From NCBI RefSeq assembly GCF_040869045.1, contig NC_090321.1, positions 75,921,183 to 75,985,182 of the forward strand: a stretch of 64,000 bases of DNA, read 5' to 3'. A program made the translations under genes and the position numbers. Every line of letters begins with the position of its first letter. Position 1 is the stretch's first letter. Below the pieces are notes generated by a model. It had not been told where the DNA came from. It saw nothing but the letters and a program-made list of their open reading frames with translations, and did not search any database. This DNA is from Eurosta solidaginis (Eukaryota > Arthropoda > Insecta > Diptera > Tephritidae). This document shows, piece by piece, positions 45,274 to 56,086 of the stretch.

Positions 45274-45345
45274 ATGAATTCAGTTGGTGAGAGTAATCTC
45301 TTCAATTGGCAAAGTGTTACAAACAAAAATGGAAAGCGTGTCAGT
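45274..45345 (+). pseudogene. Jockey ORF1 N-terminal stub
   Basis: ATG at 45274 in a good context (GCAAAATGA), reading MNSVGESNLFNWQSVTNKNG and then KRVSDES before reaching the nested LINE. It was joined to the downstream ORF1 by position and shared outer target duplication, not by direct homology. Confidence 0.6.
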
Positions 45346-48300
45346 GATGAGTCCACTGGCTTGTACTCCCATAAAAACGCCTACTAAGCGCTGGACAGTG
45401 ACAGAGAAGGTGCTGGACGCTCTCTTCCTCTTCTGTACATCTGCAGCTGCGACAATAGTCGAAGGTCGCTACCCCCATTCTAGCACCGTGCGTGCCTATT
45501 AAGCAATGCCCTGTTATAACCCTTATCAGGGACGATAGAGCTGATTTGTTTAAAGTCAGAAGCGCTTCTGTGCGCCCCTTGTCATATGAGGGCCAGGTTT
45601 GCCTGGATGTCTCACACGAAGATATGGCTGACCATAGTCCATTTGCGATTCTTAAAGTGCTTGTGCTCACACGAAGCCTGAAAGTGGCCATGGGTATGCC
45701 TACCGAATCATTTCCCGGAAGGATATGGTCGGTGGTGCCTCTTCTGGCCAGCTCGTCTGCTCTGCAATTGCCTTCAATATCCCTGTGCCCAGGTACCCAT
45801 ATAAGGCTGATACTGAAGTGCTGAGCCATCTCCTTAAGAGATCTGCGGCATTCAGTGACCGACTTTGCGTTGTCGACGAATGAGTCCAGGGCCTTTAATG
45901 CGGCCTGGCTGTCAGAGAAAATAAACACCCGTTTACCATCCTTAGGCATAGACCCGAGATGGTTCACAGCCCTGTGTATTGCCAGCATTTCCGCTTGGTA
46001 AACACTACAGTGATCTGGTAAGCGAAAACAGACCTCTAGACCCAGATCCGGCGAAAAAAGCCCTGCTCCCACCTTCCCGTCAAGCTTAGAACCATCCGTG
46101 AATATGTTGATGGCACCCGGTACCGTATGTTGCCTGGTATTCCAGTCCTGTCGCGATGGTATATATATACTATAATTTTTAACGAAGACGTTATTTGGCG
46201 TGCAGTAGTCAGTGCGCGCCGGTATTGGGACTGGGGCGCTCGTGCCCAGGATTGTCGCGTGTCCACTAGATCCATTTGACCAGAGACCTGTTTCCCTTAT
46301 GCGTAGAGCGGCGATGACCGCTATTTCCTTCGCCACCAGGTCAAGAGGTGGAAGGTATAGCATTGTGTTGATTGCTTCAGAAGGAGTGGAGCCGAGAGCC
46401 CCGGTGATGCAGAGCTCCGAACACCGTTGCACCTTTTGAAGCGTCTTAAGATAGGTAGTTTTAGCTAGTGCAGGCCACCAGACCAAGGCACCATAAAGAA
46501 GAATCGGGCGCACCATGGCTGTATAAATCCAGTATGTCACCTTGGGGGAGAATCCCCAGGAGGTGCCAATTGCCCTCTTGCAGGTGAACAGCGCTGCTGC
46601 TGCCTTCTTGCATCGCTCCATTATATGGTCACTCCATAATAGCTTCCTATCCAGAATTATTCCCAAATACTTGACCTCCTCGTGAAGAGGACAAGCTCGG
46701 TTTTGTCCGGGTTGACTTCCAAGCCTGTGGCTGTGGCCCAGTGCGAGATTTTGGATAGTGCCCCTTCCATTAGGTTGCAAAGAGTTTGCGGAAATTTCCC
46801 CGCATGGTGACGCAGATGTCATCTGCATACGCGATCACTTGGTGATCTTCCGATTCCATGAGGCGGAGTATTTGGTTGATGGTAACCACCCAAAGTAGCG
46901 GAGAGAGAACACCTCCCTGCGGAGTGCCTCTGCCGACCGATCTGCGGATCACGCATCCACCTAGCTCAGTTCTAATCTGCCTACGCGTAAGCAGATTGTA
47001 TATAAACTCCACCAGGCACGCGTCCACCCCCAGATCGGTCAGCGGCGAGGTGATGGACTCAGGGAGAACGTTGTTGAAAGCACCCGCTATATCGAGAAAT
47101 GCCACCAATGTGTATTCCTTGAGGTCTAGTGACCTTTCGATAGTGGATACCAGTGAGTGCAAGGCCGTGTCAGTTGACCTGCCCTTAGTATAGGCATGCT
47201 GTGCTTGCGAAAGAAGCGATGGCTCAATCCTCCTCCTGATGTGGTCCTCTAGAAGTCTTTCAAGCGCTTTAAGCAGAAAAGAAGATAAGCTTATAGGCCT
47301 ATAATCATTTGGTTTAGAGTGGGAGGGTTTCCCTGCCTTGGGGATAAAGACCACGTTGACTTCCCTCCACGATACTGGTACGTAATTTAGCCTAAGACAA
47401 CCTATAAACATCCCTTTAATCCAGGGCCTTATAAGTTCGGCAGTATACTGGAGCTGAGCCGGAAAAATTCCATCCGGCCCCGGCGATTTGTAGGGCTTGA
47501 AGGTCTGTAAAGCCCAATCTATCCTTTTATCATCTGTGAGTTCGCTTATCAGCTGATCATTAGGTGACCCTCCGCTGACAATACTTAAAGACACGCCCGT
47601 TCCTGCTGGGAAGTGCGTATCCATTAGCAGGTTTATGGTTTCAGCGCTGGAGTCCGTCCAGTGCCCATCCGGCTTTTGGACGTAACTTAGCTGAGTTGGA
47701 GATTTCGATAGCACCTTCCTTAACCGGGAGGCCGCGGATGCGGATTCAATCCTCCGCAGAAATCCCTCCAGGAGGATCGCTTTCCATTCCGGATTGCTTT
47801 TTTATATATATTTATCTTCGCTTTATAAGCAGCCCATGAGGATTCATGTCCATCATGCTTTGCTTTATTGAAGGCCGCCCTACATGACTTTCATGTGAGT
47901 TTCCCAAACCTTTTTAGCCGGGCAAGCCCTATCTAAAGCATTCCTGCAATTTTGACTGAAATTATTTACAAACACGTCCAGCTCCTCCTCGCTTTCTGGG
48001 ACTCCTACCTCCTCAGATAGCTTTTTACCTACAATCTTCTTATAGTAGCCCCAGTTAGTTCTTCTAATATTTTGTATATACTTAGAACTTGCGTGCGCCT
48101 GCGATATAGAAAAACTTATATATCTATGGTCAGAAAAGGAGTGCTCCTTTAGAACCCTCCATGAAACGATAAGGTCACTGAAAGAGTCTGTGACCAGTGT
48201 TATGTCAAGGACCTCTTTGCGGTTCCTCGTAATGAAAGTGGGATCATTTCCCCTATTACATATACTCAGGTTAGTGCCTAACAGATAGTTGAATAGAGAC

Positions 48301-48760
48301 TCACGTCGGTCATTTGTATCTCTGCTGCCCCACTGGGCGTGATGAGCATTGGCGTCGCCTCCGAGCACCATAAAGTCGTTTCGTGGATTTGCCGCTCTCA
48401 CGAACTCCTTGAAATTATCCGGTGGTAATGAGCTTTGGTTATCGTGCGCTAGGTAGAAGGAGGCAAGTTTTAAGCTCCTCCCTAGCCCCTCGACGCTGAC
48501 CGCTGTCAATCCCCATCACTATAGTTGGGTAGAAGAAAAACATTAAGAGTAGACTTAGCCAATATACATGTGCGAGGCTTACCCTTTTCCTGAGCGCTAT
48601 AAGGCTTATACGCTGGTGTCCGCAGGCCACAGATCCTATTGCCAGTGATCCACGGCTCCTGGACTAGAACGATGTCTACCACACCTAAAGACAGGTGCAG
48701 TAGGAGTGCAGCTGATGCTGCTTTGCAGTGATGCATGTTTATTTGGAGGACCCGGATCAC
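45341..48760 (-). pseudogene. LOA-like ORF2, fragmented
   Basis: Pieces in order: 48760-48506 (LQINMHHCKAASAALLLHLS, LVQEPWI), frameshift, 48509-47880 (GGDANAHHAQWGSRDTND, SDHRYISFSISQ), a gap with stops near 47790, 47714-46770 (YRPISLSSFLLKALERL, FLDIAGAFNN, GTPQGGVLSPLL, IAYADDICVT), frameshift, 46828-45341 with RNase H (NIFTDGSKLDGKVGAGLF, FSDSQAALKAL, WVPGHRDIEGNCRADELA) and the terminal knuckle CRSCRCTEEEESVQHLLCHC. All catalytic motifs remain recognisable, but at least three breaks inactivate it. Confidence 0.85.
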
Positions 48761-48905
48761 TGCTTGATTGTGCTCTCCTCCGTGAGCGTCGCGTCGGAAT
48801 CGCCATCCTCCAGAAGCTGACCCTCAGAGTACAACCCTCTGAGAGCCAAGCTTCCGCTCGAACTCGCCGAAGCATAGCCACCAGCTTCTTCGCCCTCGTC
48901 TACCT

Positions 48906-49847
48906 CTATCTCGTCTTCACTGGGGGGAGTTCAGCCACCTCCGTACGATGTGCAAGGTTTACCAAGGCTTCGACGTCAGCCTTATAAACCTTAAGGCTTA
49001 TATTTTTGAAGCCGTAGCTTACCCTGAAATCCTGCCTTTTCAACGCTTCGACGTTTGCGCTGTCGAGCAGCAGGACTATCTGCCTCGTGGCCCGTTCAGT
49101 CTTCTCCACGTTAACCACCTTCCAGTTTTGGGTCGGTAGACCCGGGTTGTACTCCTGGAGCAGTTCCAGGATATCAGCGGGGTCCGTTGGCGTCACTGGA
49201 ACCCAAGCTCGCGCCCTTGGTCGTGAGGGGATGTCACACGCCTCCACTACCTTGAGGCGCGCGCCCGGATACACCTCCCCTATCAGCGAAACGGCGGCTT
49301 TATAAAGCTTCGCCGACCTGGCGTCGTCACACGCAATTAGTTTTATATTGCCCTGGAACCACCCCGCATCGGTATAAGAAGGCGGCGGACCAGGGTTATC
49401 TTTTTTGACCTTAACGGCCACAGTAGCGAGTGCTGCCTCAATCCACTTCCACTGCTGTTTCGGGATCCTGCCATCTTCGCTGCTCTCGTCCATAACACCA
49501 ATGATCTTCCGATCCTTTGCTATTTCGGCGAAAGACCGAGTCCAGCCTCCCTGCACCTTGGCCCTTTTCGGCGCCGTAGGGTTGGTTTCATCTATAGACC
49601 GCTGGCGCTTCGAGGCTTCATCGCTCTTAACCCAGTCCGACCTGAACTCCGGCAATATTTGCTTCGCCCAAGCTAGATCACGCTGAGCCTTCGCCCAGTC
49701 CTCCGCGGAAACTTCACCCTCCCTAACCGGCGAGGAGGTATTCCTACGCAGGATCCGGGCAGCCCAGCGCTTGTCCTGATGACTGGGCTTTTTGACTCCC
49801 TTGACCCTGGAGCCGGCCCCCCACACCCCTGGAGCCCCAGCAGCCAA
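48906..49847 (-). CDS. LOA-like ORF1 with DUF4780-like domain
   Basis: 313 codons, open. A charged N-terminal half (WAKAQRDLAWAKQILPEF, RSFAEIAKDRK) precedes a domain around residues 140-300 with YTDAGWFQGNIKLIACDDAR, GLPTQNWKVVNVEK and DFRVSYGFKNISLKVYK, the pattern of the DUF4780 domain in ORF1 of LOA-type LINEs. Presumed RNA-binding nucleocapsid role. The frame may originally have begun further upstream (50511-50233 encodes a Lys/Arg-rich segment). Confidence 0.7.
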   Translation of the reverse strand: MAAGAPGVWGAGSRVKGVKKPSHQDKRWAARILRRNTSSPVREGEVSAEDWAKAQRDLAWAKQILPEFRSDWVKSDEASKRQRSIDETNPTAPKRAKVQGGWTRSFAEIAKDRKIIGVMDESSEDGRIPKQQWKWIEAALATVAVKVKKDNPGPPPSYTDAGWFQGNIKLIACDDARSAKLYKAAVSLIGEVYPGARLKVVEACDIPSRPRARAWVPVTPTDPADILELLQEYNPGLPTQNWKVVNVEKTERATRQIVLLLDSANVEALKRQDFRVSYGFKNISLKVYKADVEALVNLAHRTEVAELPPVKTR

Positions 49848-50365
49848 CCCGCCAGACGCTTGACGCTGAGCGGCAGCCGTGCTGGTGGCTACGAGATGGG
49901 CGGCAGCCGCCCCAAGGGCCTCCCGGTCGGTGGCCCCTCCCCGAGAGGTACCGACCTTTCGAGTACCATGGCTGAATTTTACCTCAGCCCTTTCCTGCCT
50001 AGATTGGCCCTTGGCCGACCCCTCCCCTCACCCTGAGGCCCCCAGCAGTTGACCCACCAGACGCTTGTCACTGGGTGGAGGGCTTGCTGGTGGGGCCCAA
50101 GGGAGGGGCGGTAGTGGCACTGATGATCTCCCGGTCAGTACCCCCTCCATGAGAGGTACTGGCCATCGGACTGCTCGAACCGGATAAACTCTCGGCCCTT
50201 TTCTGCCTATCTGCCACTGCAGCAGCGAACCTCTAAGGAGTTCTCTCAGCTAATTTTAGGCCCGGCTGAGCCGTAGCCTTTGCGGAGCAAGCTCCTAACG
50301 ACTTCTTCTTTGGAGAGTCGCCCTCCTTACAATTTTTTAAAAAATTTTTCCTCCATACTATCAGC

Positions 50366-51486
50366 CCTATTCTACATTTCGACTTGGATTGGAATTTTTT
50401 CGATTTGGCAATTTTGGTATTCTGTGTTCCAATCTCTTTCGATCCAACTTCGAATCGTTCGATTTTTTGTATTCTGCATTTCGATCGTAGTTCCGTTTTT
50501 CTAAGTTGCAAATTAGTTGGCGGAAAAATATTTTCTTTTTATTTTTTTATTAATTTATAACAGAATTTTAACAAAAATGTAAGTAAAACTTGTTAAGAAA
50601 CGTAGAAGGCTTGAGATGATTGTTTTTTATATGTTTCCAGGTAAAAAACAACATGTCGATGTCGAAGTCCTTGGACGTATTTGCCCCGCAAAAGTATCTA
50701 ACACATACTTGAAAGCATCCTTGTTAAGTCGAGAGTTTTTTTTGAACCTAAATAAGAAAATAAGTCTTTAAACTTTACCACTTTTAAGTTCAATTTCTTA
50801 CAATTCGTCACTCATCTCAAATGGATTACACAAATGTCGCAATATTTGCCTTTCCATTATCGTCTGGCCATTTTCGTATGCGTTGCTTTCCAACTCCACA
50901 AATAATGCCGTGGCTATTGATTCCATTATAATAGACAGCTATAATTTGTGTCTGTTCGTTGGGTCCAGTTATATGCCAAAGCAAGCTGCCGGCGTAGAGG
51001 AGGGTGAAGCGAAAACGTAAACAATCCTTGCGGAAGGAATAAATAAACCTTTATAAAGTATTTTAGGCCAGTGCAATGAAATTAGCATCCTTAAAACTCA
51101 GAAAATGTCAACTATATTCGTGCAGGAATCCGTTTTAACAAAACTTGGTGGCCACGGCAGGGAATTGGCCAAAAGAACGACAAAAACACACTTAAAATTA
51201 TGAAAGCACTTCACTCAAAAAAATATAACACTGCGGCAATATATTCTATTGCTTTTTTTTGTACAAAATGGCGTGGATAATAAAATATAAACGTTTTTCA
51301 GTGTTTTTTACAAATTTGCTTTAATTTATTTTGTACCAATGTTCACACATTCCGTACCAACAGATTATTTCGAAAAATCATTTGCTCTTCCTCTTCTCTT
51401 TACGATTCCGTCGTAATGCAGAATACCAAACTTCGATTAAAGCGGAGCGGAGAAGGGGAACGTAATCGAAATGCAGGATAGGGGTG
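50366..51486 (-). mobile_element. PIF/Harbinger-like DNA transposon remnant nested in the LOA-like leader
   Basis: Ends are inverted: CCCTATTCTACATTTCGA (left) against CCCTATCCTGCATTTCGA (right, reversed), with further TATTCTGCATTTCGA-like subterminal repeats. Inside on the minus strand is a short spliced gene with a HARBI1-like N-terminus. Target duplication not determined. The catalytic DDE part is absent. Confidence 0.6.
50627..50926 (-). pseudogene. HARBI1-like nuclease N-terminus, two exons
   Basis: Exon 1 50926-50802 starts at an ATG (MESIATALFVELESN) and ends GAATT; a 54-bp GT-AG intron (50801-50748) follows; exon 2 50747-50627 ends in TAA. The joined 81 codons include NPFEMSDELFKK and RLNKDAFKYVLD, the helix pattern at the start of Harbinger-derived nucleases. 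The rest of the family protein (catalytic DDE region) is missing, and the last codons are probably out of the original frame. Confidence 0.6.
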
Positions 51487-51857
51487 TATAAACCCACGAG
51501 TAGCGGAGAAGGGGAAAGGTCCACCCGGACAGAAATCCGCGATGTCCGGGTAAGGCTTAATAGCATCGAAGGTCGCCCGGTATTCGATGCACTCCGTTAA
51601 CGACTGGGCTATTTATGGGCCCCCAGCCAGGCTGATCCTCGCACGGGTCGTATAACACCTTGATCCAGCCCATTTAAGGAGAAGGGGGAGAGAAAAAGGA
51701 AAAGGAAGAAGAAGGGAAAAAGGGGTTTGAGGGGAGTGGGAAGAGAGGTCGCCGCTCGAATTAGCCGCCGAAGCGTTACCAGGTGCCACCACGACGAGGC
51801 TCGGCCCCTACATGAGGGAGGGAGGGTGTAAAAACACCTACGAGTCGACGGTTTGGG

Positions 51858-52646
51858 GTGACGCCGGTGAGTGCAAGGCGCAAACACCCCCATGAAAGGC
51901 ACCCCAAAACCCCAAAAGCGAACGAAGCAACAATGCCGAGTATTCCTAAACCACCCCCGCTGATCATACCTGGAGTACTAAATATAAGCGAAATGATAAA
52001 TTCTATTTCAACTTTAATTCCTAAGAATGAATTTAGTTATAAGTCCTTCAAAGATGGGCAAATTAGGTTATTAATAAATAACATAGACTCATATCGTAAA
52101 ATTGTAAAAGAACTAGAAGCAGGAAAGATAAGTTATCATACCTATCAACCCAAACAGGAACGGTCATATAGAGTAATACTAAAGGGATTACACTATTCAA
52201 CTCCTATTGAAGACATAAAAAATGAAATTACTCAATTAGGACATAAAGTAAGAAATGTAGTTAACGTTAAAAGTAGAATAACAAAACAACCTTTGTCAAT
52301 GTTTTTTGTTGACTTGGAGCCACGCACCAACAACAAAGAAATCTACCAATTAAAACATTTGAGTAATGCAATCATTAAAGTTGAGCCTCCTAGGCAAACA
52401 AGTGATTTGGTTCAATCCTACAGATGCCAAGAATTTGGACATACAAAAACATATTGTAGAAAACCTTATAAATGCATTAAATGTGGATTAATGCACCCAA
52501 CATCAGATTGCACAAAGCCAAAAGACACTTTACCAACATGTGTTCATTGCCAACAACACCACACCGCAAACTATAAAGGCTGCATGGTTTATCAGCAACT
52601 TACTAAAAAAACCCGATATTTTCCAATCGTACGAAAGAGAGTGTAA
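51858..52646 (+). pseudogene. Jockey ORF1 (gag-like, zinc knuckles), right part
   Basis: Open 262 codons. PSIPKPPPLIIPGVLN starts the conserved part. The middle (YRVILKGLHYSTPIEDIKNE) is an RRM-like fold in Jockey ORF1, followed by PRQTSDLVQSYRCQEFGHTK and zinc knuckles CIKCGLMHPTSDC and CVHCQQHHTANYKGC; the first knuckle has lost one Cys. ORF1 protein binds the element RNA. Its natural N-terminus is at 45274, beyond the nested insertion. The tail is frameshifted and continues to about 52845. Confidence 0.8.
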
Positions 52647-52844
52647 ACATAAATTCGCAAAATAATAATAATGAAAACACCGCAAGCAACAACAAGCAAA
52701 CATATTCTAATGTGTTAACAGGTAGAGACAATAATAATGAGATAAATGGACAAAAGTCAATGGAAAATATTGAACGATTAATACCTAAACAAATTGAACT
52801 AACAAACACTCTTCTTAATATGATGTCACTGCTTCTGGAAAAAC

Positions 52845-55498
52845 TACCTATCGGCCTATCTCGTCATGCACAGGAAACTGAAATATTTTTAAAAGATAAT
52901 TATATTGATATTATGCTGGTTTCAGAAACCCACTTTACAGACAAAACCTATTTTAAAATTCAAAACTACGATGTTGTCGCAACTAATCACCCGCACGCTG
53001 GCTGTGCTGTTTTAGTCAAATCAAATTTGAAGTATGATATACTCGAAGCAACCCAAACACCGTCAATACAAGCGGCTGGGGTAAAACTAAAGTGTAATAA
53101 TATTGATTTACATATCCATGCCTTGTATTCACCTCCAAGGCATAGCATCACAACTCCGGAATACGAAAACTTCTTTAATTCCCTTGGCAATAGGTTTCTA
53201 GTAGTCGGTGATTATAACGCTAAACATCCCTGGTGGGGCTCACGTATCGCCAACCCTAAAGGTAGAGAACTCTATAAGTGCATTGTAAAGAATGATTTTA
53301 AAACTTTATCCACTGGTGAGCCTACCTACTGGCCCACTGATCCACTGAAAATCCCTGATTTGCTAGACTTTGCTGTTTAGAATGGTATACAAACTCCATT
53401 TTTAGACATTGTCAGTTCTGAAGAACTAAGCTCTGACCATTCGCCAGTTATTATTAATTATAGCACTCTTGTTAATTCAAAGCAAAGGAAGTATACAGCA
53501 TTAAATAACAAAAGCCAAATCAATATTTTCCAAGAACAGATAACACAAAATATGGAACTTAAGACTTCAATCAAAACCCCAGCTGAACTCGACAATGCAG
53601 TTGAAAATTTTACCTCATTAATTCATCAAGCAGCGTTTGCATCTACCCCAAATATTAGTACTAACGATATACATAGATCTCGTGCATCTGTGCACGTATC
53701 TGCAGATATCAGAGCGTTAATTCGACAAAAAAGAAAATTACGAAAGAAATGGCAAACTACTAGAAACCCAGCCGATAAGACTTTACTAAATAAGGCCACA
53801 AGCGAACTTAAAGAAAAACTAAAAGAATTCAGAAACAAATCGATCTCATATTATATTGAAAACTTAAATGACAATAATAATGATGATTACAAAATATGGA
53901 AAGCTACGAGGTACCTGAAACGCCCAAAAAAGAGAAATGTACCTATAAAGGACTGTAATGATGCATGGTGTAGATCTGATAAAAGCAAGGCAGATGCATA
54001 TGCCAAACACTTGGAAACAACATTCACACCCTATACAACCAGTCATGACAACGAAACCGAGATTCTTCAGTTTCTTGATGCTCCATGTCAATTATCGTTG
54101 CCTATCAAACATATAACACCTAAAGAAATTCGTATTGAAATCGAAAAGCTTGGCAAAAATAAGTCTCCAGGATACGACAAAATTGATGCTAAAGTAGCCA
54201 AGTGCTTACCGAAAAAAGGTATAATGTTTTTGACACTAATATACAATTCTATATTAAGGTTAAGTCATTTCCCTACGCAGTGGAAATGTGCAGAAATTGT
54301 GATGGTCCCCAAGCCTAACAAACCAGAAAACGAAATAACCTCATATAGGCCCATCAGTTTATTGACACTGTTCTCAAAAATATTTGAGAGAATATTTTTA
54401 CGTAGAATCTCGCCAATACTTAAAGAAAATAACATAATACCTGACCATCAATTTGGTTTTCGGCGATATCATGGTACACCTGAGCAAAGCCACCGAGTTG
54501 TAAATTTCATTGTTGACTCTTTTGAACGAAAAGAATACTGTTCAGCTGTATTTTTGGATATACAACAAGCATTTGATAAAGTTTGGCACTATGGCTTGCT
54601 ATATAAAATTAAAAAATTATTCCCCTCACCAATTTATCTGATTCTAAAGTCGTATCTTGCCAATAGATCCTATTATGTAAAAGTTAATGATGATACCTCT
54701 ACCATAACATACACTAAAGCAGGCGTACCCCAGGGAAGCGTTCTCGGACCAGTCCTTTACACAATTTTTACATCCGACATGCCAGAAACTGAAAATGTAT
54801 TTATTGCTACATATGCCGATGACACGGCTGTACTAGCGTCAAATGTATCTCCAATCGAAGCTTCTAACCTAGTCCAGAAGGAACTAAATGAGATCCAGTC
54901 CTGGTTAGATCGTTGGAAAATGAAGGTCAACCCAAATCAATCTGTGCATGTGTTATTCGCATTAAGGCGAAATGACTGCCCCCCTTGTCGTATTTATGGT
55001 AATACCATTCCAAAACGTGACAGCGTCAAATATTTAGGCTTGCATTTAGACAAGCGGCTAACATGGAAATGTCATATTCAAGCCAAAAGAACGCAGCTAA
55101 AAACTAAAACTAAAAAACTACATTGGTTACTTGGACCTAAGTCATCTCTATATCTCGAGACTAAACTCTTATTATATAAAGCTATATTAAAACCAGTATG
55201 GCCTTATGGCATACAGCTTTGAGGTACAACATCAAATTCAAATATAGAAATATTAAAAAGATATCAGTCTAAAACCTTAAGATTGATTACAAATGCCCCC
55301 TGGTTCATTACAAATAAAGCCATCCATTCAGATCTAAATATTCCGTTTATAAAAAAAGAAATTAATAGATTCAGTGCAGCATACCTACGCTTAGTCAGAT
55401 ATCATGACAACCCGCTGGCTATTACGTTATTAGATGAAACCAACGAAATTATAAGGCTTAAAAGACATCATGTTCTAGACCTACCGTTTAGAAACTAA
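52845..55498 (+). pseudogene. Jockey ORF2: endonuclease and reverse transcriptase
   Basis: The end of ORF1 (LLNMMSLLLEKL) runs straight into GLSRHAQETEIFLKDNYIDI, so a deletion removed the ORF1 stop and the ORF2 start with its N-x-NG endonuclease motif. SETHFT, VVGDYNAKHPWWGS and SDHSPVIIN remain. A TAG at 53378 interrupts. Reverse transcriptase 53552-55222: YRPISLLTLFSKIFERI, FLDIQQAFDKVWHYGL, AGVPQGSVLGPVLYTIF, ATYADDTAVL. TGA at 55220 replaces the Trp of QLWG; the C-terminus continues to TAA-like end at 55498. Confidence 0.88.
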
Positions 55499-55742
55499 CT
55501 AAAAAAAAAAAAAAAGGTAAAACATAATAATAATCAAACTACTAATTAATTGATTCTTTCTTTCTCTACATCTAAATATGTATATGTTATCATATGTATA
55601 TGTATGTTGTACATTTGTCACTATATTATTATTGACCTCACTGGAGATCAATAAAAACTCCCATTGTTAAATAATTTGCTTATTGTTCTATGAATAGATT
55701 GCAAATATATATATTCAATAAAAAAAAAAATCTTTTATTTAT

Positions 55743-56086
55743 GCATTTCATAAACAAATAGTATTTAGTTTTTTTGTTACAAAACTACAAGGTGCTATGC
55801 ACTCTGAAGCTTTATCAGCAAACCGATTTTAATACCAATAGTAGTTCGGATTGTTACAGCGACTTCTAGATCGATGACGTGATTGAGATCTTGGACGATA
55901 ATTGTTTTTACTACGATTAAGAGCTGAAAATCGTTTTTCAAGCGCTTCAATTTGTTTTGAAATGCCTTCCAAAGGCGATTCAGCATGTGGTTTGTCTAAA
56001 GTGGCTATATTTTCTGGACTAGCCATGTCCATAATTTTGTCTGCTTGTTCCGCAAGTTTATTAAAATTTGGATGCCTCCTAAACAC
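55743..56086 (-). pseudogene. Gypsy gag C-terminal fragment
   Basis: RRHPNFNKLAEQADKIMDMA, EALEKRFSALNRSKNNYRPR and a NYYWYQNRF..C..PCSF ending. It is joined on its upstream side to a protease fragment, the reverse of the normal gag-protease order. Confidence 0.8.

Larger units (their letters stand above)
45341..51880 (-). mobile_element. LOA-like LINE (second family), nested in the Jockey element
   Basis: Minus-strand element with ORF1 (49847-48906) and fragmented ORF2 (48760-45341) containing endonuclease, reverse transcriptase and RNase H. Domain order matches family B, but the proteins are clearly different. A GC-rich leader extends to about 51880, itself broken by a Harbinger-like element. 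Both end points are approximate; no convincing target duplication was found. ORF2 has several frameshifts. Confidence 0.8.
45173..55730 (+). mobile_element. Jockey-type LINE, split by a LOA-like LINE
   Basis: Perfect target duplication TCTTTTATTTAT at 45161-45172 and 55731-55742. The 5' end CAGTCTCTTGTCGACTG carries an initiator and downstream promoter element. The 3' end is AATAAA plus A10. ORF1 starts at 45274, is cut at about 45345, and resumes around 51860-51900 after the insert. ORF2 follows to 55498. Without the insert the element is about 4 kb. It is inactive: insertion, ORF1-ORF2 fusion deletion, in-frame TAG (53378) and TGA (55220). Confidence 0.88.

Noticed and set aside
45274..45340. 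Antisense reading as the C-terminus of the LOA-like ORF2
   Set aside because: The minus frame is also open here, but the Inr/DPE pair and outer target duplication support a plus-strand Jockey 5' end; the exact boundary remains uncertain.
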